From Vavraia culicis subsp. floridensis (Eukaryota; Microsporidia; Pleistophoridae), in the NCBI RefSeq assembly GCF_000192795.1, contig NW_007360604.1, forward strand, positions 1 to 64,000: DNA of 64,000 nt, in the 5' to 3' direction. Below are positions 19,163 through 27,265 of this stretch, piece after piece; within the stretch, counting starts at the first letter, position 1; each line of letters opens with the position of its first letter. Both the position numbers and the translations under genes were made by a program. A model generated the notes under the pieces. That model worked only from the letters and a program-made list of their open reading frames with translations, did no database searches and was not told where the DNA came from.

Positions 19163-21185
19163 AACTCGCAATAAGTAAAATTTGGTGAACAAACTATCAC
19201 TCGACAATTTTTCTTCTACATTTAAACTCTACATGAGGAGTTATTCAATCTTGTAAATTAAATAGTAACATAGCAGTACGAGGCGTGCATGCTACAGCAA
19301 TATTACATAACAGAGCACAAATATTAAAATTAGAAATCGGTTTTATTCCATATTTTGAGCTGCAGCACTCCGCCTTGTAGCATCGGTTCAGGTACGGAAA
19401 TTGGGAGTTTTAAAAAGAAAGATAAAGCGGATGGTTTAATTTTAGAAGGTTGATGGAAGACACTGATGATGAACAACCAGAGATGGATAAAAAGCTTAAA
19501 CCTCATGTGGTGTCAATGAGATCTTGGAGGTAAGAATACCATTCATGATAAGGGGCTATTTGCACGTTGTCTATATGATGCTAAAGTCACTGCCGCGTGT
19601 GATAATACCACTTCTCTGTTCATGATTCATATAGCGAAACATTATAGATCTGCGCCATGATGACAGGATTTATACGAAATAAAATTCTATGATCATGGCA
19701 CAGGCTCTTTTTAGCGCATCTAATCCAAGCGGGCGCGTTTGACCAAAATTGGAATGTGTGCTAAGCAAAACCATGCTAACCGGATAAATGTACAATAACA
19801 TTTAAAACTGATCATTCTGCACCAAAGTGCCGTTTAAATTCGCTATGGTGTACCGTAAAGTGTAATAAATATGCTCATACATTTTCCTAATGGCGTCATT
19901 CCTTATAATTTGCGATTTTAATGTTTTTCATTTCTATTGCTAAGAAATAAAACACAAAAACATTTCAAAAATGAACAGATTAATACGGCAGAGGGAGCTG
20001 TGTTTTGGCAGCGAACAAGAAATAAAAAGGAGATAAAAGCTTTTGAATCATATTTGGTGACGAACACAAGCGTAATAATATTCTACAAGAAATAAAATTG
20101 GTTTAATTTACCACATAAGGGAAATCTTTGTGCCATACTGCTATGTCTGCTTCTGGTATCATTCAATGATATTATCTGGGAAAATTGTTAAACATAAATC
20201 ATTTTTTGTGAAAGTTCTACATAGCGGTGGTTTATCCTTGAAAAATGCCGTTTACGCAAAAAAATTCCGAATCTTTGACACTGAACCGGAAATAGTGATT
20301 GGTCATTTCATGGATCATCTAACGAGCATGAGACCAATTGGACGGTAATCCACATTCTTTTTATCCAGCATAAGTTTGTACTAATTTGAAAAGAATTTTT
20401 ATATGAGGTTTACAGTACTTCTGATTCCGTTGACTCACTCAAATTAATGGAATATTTGATAACTCACAGATTTGATAAGTTTGGTTTCTTAATGATTCTA
20501 AAAACGTGTCAAACACATGTAAATAAATAATAACACCATAGATGGATAAAACTAGCACGTTTGGTAAACGATATGAACTGTGTTATTACGTTGAGACACA
20601 TCGAATAGCAAAATATAACTGTACGAGCTAAGGTTATCTATGTTCTTGTGGCAGAAATGAATTAATATAGCTTGATAACCGCATGTATGCGTTAAAATTA
20701 ACGTACTCAAAATATTTTGAAGTGGTGAAAGCCTGTTCCTTAGTACCACACCGCAACTAAACAAGCTCTTCAGGCAGAGCAAACACCTATCATGGCCTTG
20801 ACTATATTTGGACCTGCAACGCGGTCTGTACCAGTTTAATGCTACAATTTTTGCTTAATACGGATTAATACGTGTACTATTACACAGCTTTTGATTGAAA
20901 GATGAAGATAACATTATCACTACTCGGAAATGTCATATTGTCTTTCTTCACCAATAAGAACATGTTATAGATGTAACAAGCAATGCGTTTCCCTCACCGG
21001 TACCATCGGATCAATCAATAAGGACGCATTTAATATTGGAATACAGAATAGTCGATATACTGCCAAATAACGTCATAATATACGAAAATTATTGGATTAC
21101 TGGGCCAAATATTGTAAAAACCCGGATTAGGCACCCAGAAAAGGGGGAATCGAAATTTAAAAGCAACAATTTTTAGACCGCTAAA
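19163..21185. other. 2-kb spacer
   Basis: Contains a 25-codon ORF at 19453-19530 directly followed by GTAAG (see rejected items) and weak ORFs at 20130-20348 (GTG start) and 20552-20782. None is supported as a gene. Confidence 0.45.
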
Positions 21186-21188
21186 CCC
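21186..21188 (+). promoter_or_regulatory. CCC start-proximal motif of the gene at 21195
   Basis: CCC six bases before the ATG at 21195; an AT block (AAATTTAAAAG...AATTTTTAG) lies 10-35 bp upstream of it. Confidence 0.4.
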
Positions 21189-21194
21189 TTGCAA

Positions 21195-22403
21195 ATGGAA
21201 AATCACGTATTTTTCGGACCACCAACGCGTAAAGAAATACTGCTATACCTCAAGGACAAGAAGTACTCGCTCGTCAACAATCCATCACTAAAATACCAAA
21301 TAATATTCAGAAATAAAATGGATAACAAATCCTTTTTTGATGTTGCAAATTTTAACTTCGTGAAGAGGTGTAAAATTGATAACTTTTACATAAAAAAGGT
21401 GTTTTTGTTCAACGACGGAATAACAGCGGGAAACATCTACGGATTGTTGCCATTCAAAAACACAGAAAAAAATAAAAATATCATAAATCTGTACTGTAGA
21501 AAGGAATTAGGGAGGGAGGAAGAAGATACAAATTACGAAATGAAAAGCATTGAGGAAAAGGATGCGGATGAACATGAAATTGGAGATGCTGGCACAGAAA
21601 ACAATGATGTGGAAGAAAATGGCGGGGATTCAGCAGTTCGAATGGTAATTAGTGATAGAAAGATAGACATTCGAACTGATACAGCGATAGAGAATAATTT
21701 GGAAGTGGATGAGCCACTGGCGGCAATGAACGACAAGATAGGAAAGTTGTGTCTGGGAGACGCTAAAATCGAGATGGGTTGCAGGGGAGTGGAGAGTAGA
21801 AAGGTGAATTTTAATTTAGCAAAGAATGAAATATTTGTTTATAATGGGCGGGAAGAGAATAAATCACTACAAAATGAAATAAATGGCAACAGACGAGTGC
21901 TGAGTGAGATCACGAACAGACATGATAGGAATGCTAAGGCACAAATATCTAGGAACAAGTTAGTGGTCCAGAATAACCTGGCTGGTGTACCGGGAGATGA
22001 GAAAAGAGCACAATATTCCAGGTGTTCCGGAAGTAAAAGCAAAAATTACGCAGATCTGAAAAAGTTAACAGAACGAAATACGCTTTTAAACTCTGGTTAT
22101 AAGACTGTAATCGTGAAACATTCCAAACGTGTAAATTTCTTAGGTCATACAAACACAAAAGGAAGGCAAAGTTCAGCCACGAAAAGAAAAACCAAAATTT
22201 TAGTCAAATTTGAACAGCGGGATCACATTCCGCCACATAACATTAACGGCATCAGACCAATGCTGGCTAAAAGCCCGAAACTGAAAAAATTCAGATCTCC
22301 GAAGGGCAAAAAGGTTGTAGAACTTAAGCGCACCATATCTGTGGACTTTCGCCCGAGTGGTTTTGAGTTTGAAAGAAAAAACAAGAAAATGCGGATCGAG
22401 TAA
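21195..22403 (+). CDS. Unknown charged protein with basic C-terminus
   Basis: I do not recognise this 402-residue protein. Residues 1-95 are the most ordered-looking part, opening with M-E-N-H-V-F-F-G-P-P-T-R-K-E-I and running through alternating hydrophobic segments. Residues about 105-160 are strongly acidic. The last 200 residues are Asn/Arg/Lys rich, low in hydrophobics, and end in a highly basic tail (K-K-M-R-I-E). No transmembrane segment or Cys-rich motif is present. The composition suggests a largely disordered, possibly nuclear or nucleic-acid-binding protein; that is inference from composition only. The ATG at 21195, six bases after CCC, is preferred to the in-frame TTG at 21189. 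Confidence 0.75.
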   Translation: MENHVFFGPPTRKEILLYLKDKKYSLVNNPSLKYQIIFRNKMDNKSFFDVANFNFVKRCKIDNFYIKKVFLFNDGITAGNIYGLLPFKNTEKNKNIINLYCRKELGREEEDTNYEMKSIEEKDADEHEIGDAGTENNDVEENGGDSAVRMVISDRKIDIRTDTAIENNLEVDEPLAAMNDKIGKLCLGDAKIEMGCRGVESRKVNFNLAKNEIFVYNGREENKSLQNEINGNRRVLSEITNRHDRNAKAQISRNKLVVQNNLAGVPGDEKRAQYSRCSGSKSKNYADLKKLTERNTLLNSGYKTVIVKHSKRVNFLGHTNTKGRQSSATKRKTKILVKFEQRDHIPPHNINGIRPMLAKSPKLKKFRSPKGKKVVELKRTISVDFRPSGFEFERKNKKMRIE

Positions 22404-22812
22404 AAGTACCATAAGTAAAATAAATAGCTGTAAAATCATGTTGATAATTGCTGTTTATACAAAAATAAAGCGTTTTAATGTGTTTTATCTTGTTTATTGC
22501 CTTTGTAGTTTATTTTTTGTGCTGTATTTTGAATGATTCCTGGCACATGTCTCAGTGTTTAGATTAGTGTTTGCTCCATTTGTACCAACAGATAAATATT
22601 GCAGGTTCTGGGATCAATGACCGCACCGTTTTAATTGTTAACCAGCATCAATATGCATTCTTTGCGCAGTACCTATGAAGAATGCATATTGATGCTGGTT
22701 AACAATACATTTTAACCGTTCATCGTATTAACACAGTGCAGTACGCTCGTTTAAATCTCATTTACCGTAAATTTTTGACCATTTTTTCCTTAACATTTCA
22801 AATATTTCAGCA
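22404..22812. other. Spacer holding a perfect hairpin
   Basis: Short spacer between two plus-strand genes. Its only conspicuous element is the inverted repeat at 22634-22706. Confidence 0.6.
22634..22706. repeat. Perfect 29-bp inverted repeat with 15-nt loop
   Basis: Left arm 22634-22662 and right arm 22678-22706 are exact reverse complements (arm core GTTAACCAGCATCAATATGC), separated by 15 bases. Pairing stops at the next base on each side. Far longer and cleaner than any other hairpin noticed in the window. Confidence 0.95.
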
Positions 22813-22815
22813 CCC
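22813..22815 (+). promoter_or_regulatory. CCC start-proximal motif of APN1
   Basis: CCC eleven bases before the ATG at 22827, directly preceded by AATATTTCAGCA. Confidence 0.4.
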
Positions 22816-22826
22816 AAAAACTTGCA

Positions 22827-23678
22827 ATGGCAAATAACAAAAAGGTTCTTATAGGTGCTCATCTATCAATAGCAGGTGGTATATGGAAAATACAGGAAAG
22901 AATGGAGGCTCTTAACGCCACCACATGTGCACTATTCCTAAAAAATCAACGCAGATTCGCATTTACACCATTAGAACCAAAAGCGATACAAAAGTTCAAA
23001 ATGTTGGTAAAAAATGCAGACCTCCTCGTTCCGCATGGTTCGTACCTCATCAACATGGCAAGAAGTTGCAAAGAGGAAAGAAAGAAGCATTTCGAATGTT
23101 TTCGTGATGATGTGGCCCGCTGCTCCCTGCTGGGAATAAAAATGTATAATGTACATCCCGGGAGCGATGTAGATAACCTGGGTAAAAAAGCGTTGGCGAA
23201 CGTAGCCGAGGCGATAAACGAAGTGAATAAAATAGAACCGAACGTTACCATTGTTATAGAAAATATGGCCGGCCAGGGACGCGTGTTATGCTCCAATTTC
23301 GGTGATATACGCGATCTGATAGAGCTTGTGCACGAAAAGAGCAAGATAGGCGTATGCCTTGATACCGCGCATCTGTTCGGCAGTGGATATGATCTGCAAA
23401 CGAAAGAGGCATGCGAAAAAACGTTTGGTGAATTTGACAGGGTTGTTGGCTTAAGGTATTTGAAAGCGATGCACTTAAATGACAGCAAAGAGGAGCTGGG
23501 GTCGAAAAAGGACCGACACGAATCGCTAGGACTGGGAAAGATAGGAATAGAAGCATTCAAATTTATAATGAAGGATAAGCGGTTTGAAGACATACCCAAA
23601 GTTTTAGAAACACCGGACATAAGTCTCTACAAGAAAGAGATCGCAATGCTTAGAGGCTTTGCTGAAGAAAATAAATAA
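22827..23678 (+). CDS. APN1: AP endonuclease IV (Apn1/Nfo)
   Basis: Cleaves the backbone 5' of abasic sites in base-excision repair. The 283-residue TIM-barrel protein keeps all nine trinuclear-zinc ligands at almost exactly E. coli Nfo spacing: His70 (P-H-G-S-Y-L), His110 (N-V-H-P-G), Glu145 (I-E-N-M-A-G), Asp179 and His182 (L-D-T-A-H), His216 (M-H-L-N-D), Asp229 and His231 (D-R-H-E-S-L-G) and Glu261 (L-E-T-P). It starts with the family's G-A-H-L-S. There is no long C-terminal nuclear-targeting extension like that of yeast Apn1. The start ATG follows a CCC motif. OGG1 at 48.6 kb provides an upstream glycosylase for the same pathway. The gene ends in overlapping AATAAA sequences at the stop. 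Confidence 0.97.
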   Translation: MANNKKVLIGAHLSIAGGIWKIQERMEALNATTCALFLKNQRRFAFTPLEPKAIQKFKMLVKNADLLVPHGSYLINMARSCKEERKKHFECFRDDVARCSLLGIKMYNVHPGSDVDNLGKKALANVAEAINEVNKIEPNVTIVIENMAGQGRVLCSNFGDIRDLIELVHEKSKIGVCLDTAHLFGSGYDLQTKEACEKTFGEFDRVVGLRYLKAMHLNDSKEELGSKKDRHESLGLGKIGIEAFKFIMKDKRFEDIPKVLETPDISLYKKEIAMLRGFAEENK

Positions 23679-23915
23679 ATACAAGAGATTGTGTATTGAC
23701 GATCGTGCCATGCCTGATTTTTCCTTGTGATATAGGCTTAACATAAGCAGTTCAACGGGTGCAATCTCTATTTTAGAGAAAAGTATAAAATTTGACCGTT
23801 TTTTCCTGAGCTGAGGAACGATTTACCAAAAACCACGTGTTTTATCAAAGAAAATAGTGCAGCAGTAGGCAACAAAAACAGCAGTACGACCTTCCCCACA
23901 CGCAATGACATCTCT

Positions 23916-23920
23916 AAAAA
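23916..23920 (-). terminator. Pol III terminator of tRNA-Arg
   Basis: Run of five T on the minus strand, four bases after the tRNA acceptor 3' end. Confidence 0.75.
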
Positions 23921-23924
23921 GACC

Positions 23925-23996
23925 GCTCCGGCCAGGACTCGAACCCGGACTCTCCTGATTAGAAGTCAGACGCTTTAGCCATTAAGCTACCAGAGC
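23925..23996 (-). tRNA. tRNA-Arg (anticodon UCU)
   Basis: A 72-nt cloverleaf on the minus strand. The acceptor stem pairs GCTCTGG with CCGGAGC (one T-G pair). The D arm has stem GCTT/AAGC, the anticodon arm has loop C-T-T-C-T-A-A giving anticodon TCT, and the T arm pairs CCGGG with CCTGG around the loop TTCGAGT (B box GGTTCGAGTCC). No intron is present and CCA is not encoded. It decodes AGA. A T5 terminator follows immediately. Confidence 0.96.
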
Positions 23997-24534
23997 TACC
24001 GCCCACGAAATCAGTGCTATTTCATGGTTACTCGTGTTGTTGCAAATCCATCGTTCTCAGAAAACACAATGCAAGGCCCAACGCAATCATTCACCCGTTT
24101 TTCGACATACTGATGGTTGATTTATCGAAATGGCTGATGAAACTCGTTCTACTCACCATGTGACTGAGTCTTGATGTTGCGGTGAATTTGCCGTGTTCTT
24201 CGATTTCATGGATACAACTGCATCATTGGTCGCATTTGGAATATTAAAGCGAAACACATTCGTAGATTCGATCACAGAGTCTTACACTATCTGCCATTTT
24301 ACGTTATGTTTCGCTCATCACCTCCACGGCACGTATTTTATTCTCATGATCTTGCTCCATCGCAATAGTTGATGTGTCTGCTGGTTGGTAGAGCAGATAC
24401 AACTTATCTATACACAAATTTTTGCCCTGTAATTCTAAATAAAAAGCATTCTAATCCTAAACCTGTCGGTTTACATTCTTAGCGCACAATCGCTCATATT
24501 CACCTATTACCCTAATAAAATAAAAAGGCCTTGA
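23997..24534. other. Spacer between tRNA-Arg and gamma-tubulin
   Basis: Divergent spacer upstream of both genes. A small hairpin (TCTGCT/AGCAGA) near 24378-24398 mimics a tRNA D-arm but no cloverleaf can be drawn. Confidence 0.5.
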
Positions 24535-24537
24535 CCC
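24535..24537 (+). promoter_or_regulatory. CCC start-proximal motif of gamma-tubulin
   Basis: CCC six bases before the ATG at 24544, in the context GGCCTTGACCCTAG; AATAAAATAAAAA lies just upstream. Confidence 0.4.
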
Positions 24538-24543
24538 TAGAAA

Positions 24544-25797
24544 ATGAGAGAAATCATAACATTGCAGATAGGACAGTGTGGCAACCAAATAGGCTCGTCG
24601 TTCTGGCACCGTTTGTCTTCGCTCCATCAAGCATCGCATCCCTCGCAGTTTTTCTATCTTGCTGATGACAACACGCCGGTGCCGCGTGCTATTCTGCTTG
24701 ACCTTGAGCCACGCGTAATTTCCCAGATCACCAACATGGGACTCTTCAATCACGAAAACATTTTTGTGTCAAACGAAGGCGGAGGAGCTGGCAATAACTG
24801 GGCAAGTGGTTATCTCTCAGCACAGAGTAAAAAAAGCGAAATTTTTGAGATGATACACAGGGAGAGTGAGAACAGCGACATGCTTGAATCATTTTTTATC
24901 TTGCACTCAATTGCCGGCGGAACGGGCAGCGGTATGGGCTCTTATCTTATAGAGGAGCTGCGCGATGAGTTTCCCAAGAAGATTCTGCAGTCGTTTTCAG
25001 TGTTTCCAAACAATGAGGAGGTGTCCGACGTAGTTGTACAGCCATATAATTCTATGCTTACGTTGAAGAGACTCAATGGGTGCTGTGATAGCGTTGTTGT
25101 GATGGACAACGCCGCGCTCGGAAGGATCTCATCTGAGTCCTTGCGTATAAAGCAGCCCTCATACGAAACGATCAACTCCCTGATCAGCACGGTGATATGT
25201 GCGAGCACGTGCACGCTGCGCACACCAACATACATGTACTCCGACCTGAAGAGTATAGTAAGCACGCTCATACCTGTCAAAGGCCTAAACTTTATTGTGC
25301 CGTCGTATACCCCCTTCATAAACAAGGACTGTGCGCAAATCATACGGAAGACAACCGTCAATGATGTACTCAGAAGACTCATGATGAGCAAAAATAAACT
25401 TGCAGGCATTGAAACACGTGCAGTCATCTCTGCACTCACTTTCTTCATCAATACGACAGAAATTGGCGAGGTGCAACGGAGTATGATTCGAATACAGGAC
25501 AAGCAATTTGTAGGGTTCGTTCCTTGGATGCCCCCATCGTTCCATGCCGTGGTATGCCAGGAGGAGAATGCGAGCGAGCAGGTGTCCGGTCTTTCACTCA
25601 CCAATTCAACCGGGGTGTCTGCGCTTCTCCGCAAGATCTGCGGGCAATACGACAAGTTGAAGAGAAAAAACGCGTTTACCGAAATGTACAGGAAATATTT
25701 GGATGGCCTTGATGAGTTTGATGCCAGCAGGGAAGTGGTCGAGCAGCTGATAGCTGAGTATGAAAGATGCGAGTTAACGTCTTTCTGCGAAAGATAG
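24544..25797 (+). CDS. TUB4: Gamma-tubulin
   Basis: Nucleates microtubules at the spindle plaque. The 417-residue protein starts M-R-E-I-I-T-L-Q-I-G-Q-C-G-N-Q-I-G as gamma-tubulins do (alpha and beta begin M-R-E-x-I-x-I/V-H). The tubulin signature G-G-T-G-S-G-M-G is at about 125-132, with G-G-G-A-G-N-N-W-A upstream and V-V-V-Q-P-Y-N-S-M-L-T-L after it. It is slightly shorter than the usual 445-475 residues, mostly at the C-terminus, and lacks the acidic tail of alpha/beta tubulin. The ATG at 24544 follows a CCC motif. Confidence 0.97.
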   Translation: MREIITLQIGQCGNQIGSSFWHRLSSLHQASHPSQFFYLADDNTPVPRAILLDLEPRVISQITNMGLFNHENIFVSNEGGGAGNNWASGYLSAQSKKSEIFEMIHRESENSDMLESFFILHSIAGGTGSGMGSYLIEELRDEFPKKILQSFSVFPNNEEVSDVVVQPYNSMLTLKRLNGCCDSVVVMDNAALGRISSESLRIKQPSYETINSLISTVICASTCTLRTPTYMYSDLKSIVSTLIPVKGLNFIVPSYTPFINKDCAQIIRKTTVNDVLRRLMMSKNKLAGIETRAVISALTFFINTTEIGEVQRSMIRIQDKQFVGFVPWMPPSFHAVVCQEENASEQVSGLSLTNSTGVSALLRKICGQYDKLKRKNAFTEMYRKYLDGLDEFDASREVVEQLIAEYERCELTSFCER

Positions 25798-26328
25798 AGC
25801 TGATGCATCTCATGTAACCGTGTTTTTCTGGCGTGTATGTTACAAATGGATCAATTCGCTTGTTCGAAAATAAAAATTTTCATCTCTAACCTTCCCATGG
25901 CCAGGTAAGCGGCAGATTGTTCTGCCAGTATGTGTGATGCTGTTAAATGGTGAAGTCAGAATCAAAAGGTCGTTGTAAGAGTTGCATTATCTCTGCGTAG
26001 CAATTAATAGCAAGGCTGCACCCCACAAATGATAACTTATAAATCAGTTATGTTCAGAAAGTATCTTTGTTGAACAGTAAAACCAACCGAAATATTTGAT
26101 ATTCCATATTTACGATAAAGAGCTCTATAAGAAGCTTTCGTCCCATTGTTGCACGATATCAATTATCGCTTGTTGTTAAAACTACCAGAATTATTACCGA
26201 GGACCGAATCGTTGATCGAGAACTGTTGGCTACGCTTTCCCTGTTTTACAGAGAAAGGCATTGACACAGCTACCCGCTGCAAACATCGTTTAACATCGGT
26301 GCTACAGATGTATGTCCAAATTTCAGCT
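25798..26328. other. Spacer between gamma-tubulin and zeta-COP (tail to tail)
   Basis: Nothing recognised. The ORF at 26146-26487 mostly overlaps the zeta-COP 3' end antisense and is not supported. Confidence 0.5.
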
Positions 26329-26802
26329 TTATTTAAAAATTTTAACCTTTTTAAAGATCGAGGAGAAACCTTTTGGTATCGGCATTCCCTTCAAATCCTC
26401 AAAGTTCCTTTTTGGCACCTTTGCAACGACATCCTCTGCATTCTCTGCCCTGAACATTCCCTCATAAACGAAATACTCTATCATTAGCACCATGTAATCG
26501 TATTTTTCATCCACCAACTGCAGGGAAACCTCGCCTTTGAAAAGCTGCGCAAGAGCAGAACAGAATACGTTCAGCATATGGTTTAAGAACACCTCATTTG
26601 CCTCTTTTGATCCGTAAAACACAACTATGGTGTCATTTAATACCTTCTGGAGCACAATGTGGTCCTTTGTAACAGCTGGAAACTCCTTTATACCCTTTAG
26701 AGTGCTTAGTTCCAAAGAATTACTTGTGTATGTTCTGCCGTATATCCGATTATAGTTGGTGTCAAGGATCAGGAGACCATCGATATCGAGTATTTCCAGC
26801 AT
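26329..26802 (-). CDS. RET3: Coatomer zeta subunit (zeta-COP)
   Basis: Small subunit of the COPI coat for Golgi-to-ER retrograde vesicles. The 157 residues follow the longin-like zeta/sigma fold: a first strand L-L-I-L-D (10-14) with N-R-I-Y-G-R-T-Y, a central I-V-V-F-Y-G-S-K-E-A-N-E-V-F-L, the helix F-L-N-H-M-L-N-V-F-C-S-A-L-A-Q-L, and the late strand of the fold around Y-D-Y-M-V-L-M-I-E-Y-F-V-Y-E-G-M. Family length is about 180, so only the C-terminus is shortened. An AP-complex sigma subunit is the alternative, but the L-I-L-D opening and late E-G-x-F region fit zeta-COP better. CCCCC lies just upstream of the ATG. Confidence 0.75.
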   Translation of the reverse strand: MLEILDIDGLLILDTNYNRIYGRTYTSNSLELSTLKGIKEFPAVTKDHIVLQKVLNDTIVVFYGSKEANEVFLNHMLNVFCSALAQLFKGEVSLQLVDEKYDYMVLMIEYFVYEGMFRAENAEDVVAKVPKRNFEDLKGMPIPKGFSSIFKKVKIFK

Positions 26803-26804
26803 CA

Positions 26805-26809
26805 GGGGG
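26805..26809 (-). promoter_or_regulatory. CCCCC start-proximal motif of zeta-COP
   Basis: Five C on the coding strand two bases before the ATG at 26802. Confidence 0.4.
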
Positions 26810-27265
26810 TGCGCATTTTCAAATCTTAATTAATGTTGGGATACAGAGAAAACAGCAGAATAACCACTGAGTCTATGGAGACTGCCGACAGCATGTTTAA
26901 ATGTAAGCATGTTATCTTGGCTGTGCTCATTATTTATTTAGTGCTTAGTGAACCTTAAAACAGAAGTTTCTTTTGCCAAAGATCATTAATTTGTCTCCTT
27001 GGTTGAAAATAGAAGGAGCCTAAAAAATCGTGAATACATGCGCCTCTGAAAGGGTGTTATGACAATCATTCACGCCTATTAGATTTTGAGCGCGTGAAGA
27101 ACACAAAAAATAGTGAGAAGATGTTTAGAGCATCGTTCAAAAAGTTGTTAGATCGTAGATTCCAGTATTTTGGACATGTCTCGCCACAACGACAGGTAAG
27201 AGTAAAATATGCTTTTTAGTAGAAATATTCGATGTGTGTTCTTTGGACGTATACCTGGTTCTTCT
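26810..27265. other. Spacer with a possible tiny ORF
   Basis: Contains a 32-codon plus-strand ORF at 27121-27219 with an internal GTAAG; not accepted as a gene (see findings). Nothing else seen. Confidence 0.4.

Noticed and set aside
19453..19530. 25-codon ORF ending at GTAAG, possible first exon
   Set aside because: The frame stops at the TAA of GTAA, no in-frame second exon or branch-site motif was found downstream, and no protein family is recognised.
20130..20348. 72-codon plus-strand ORF
   Set aside because: Begins with GTG, no motif, no upstream CCC; composition like the surrounding spacer.
24378..24398. Possible second tRNA near gamma-tubulin
   Set aside because: Only a D-arm-like hairpin is present; no acceptor, anticodon or T arm can be paired.
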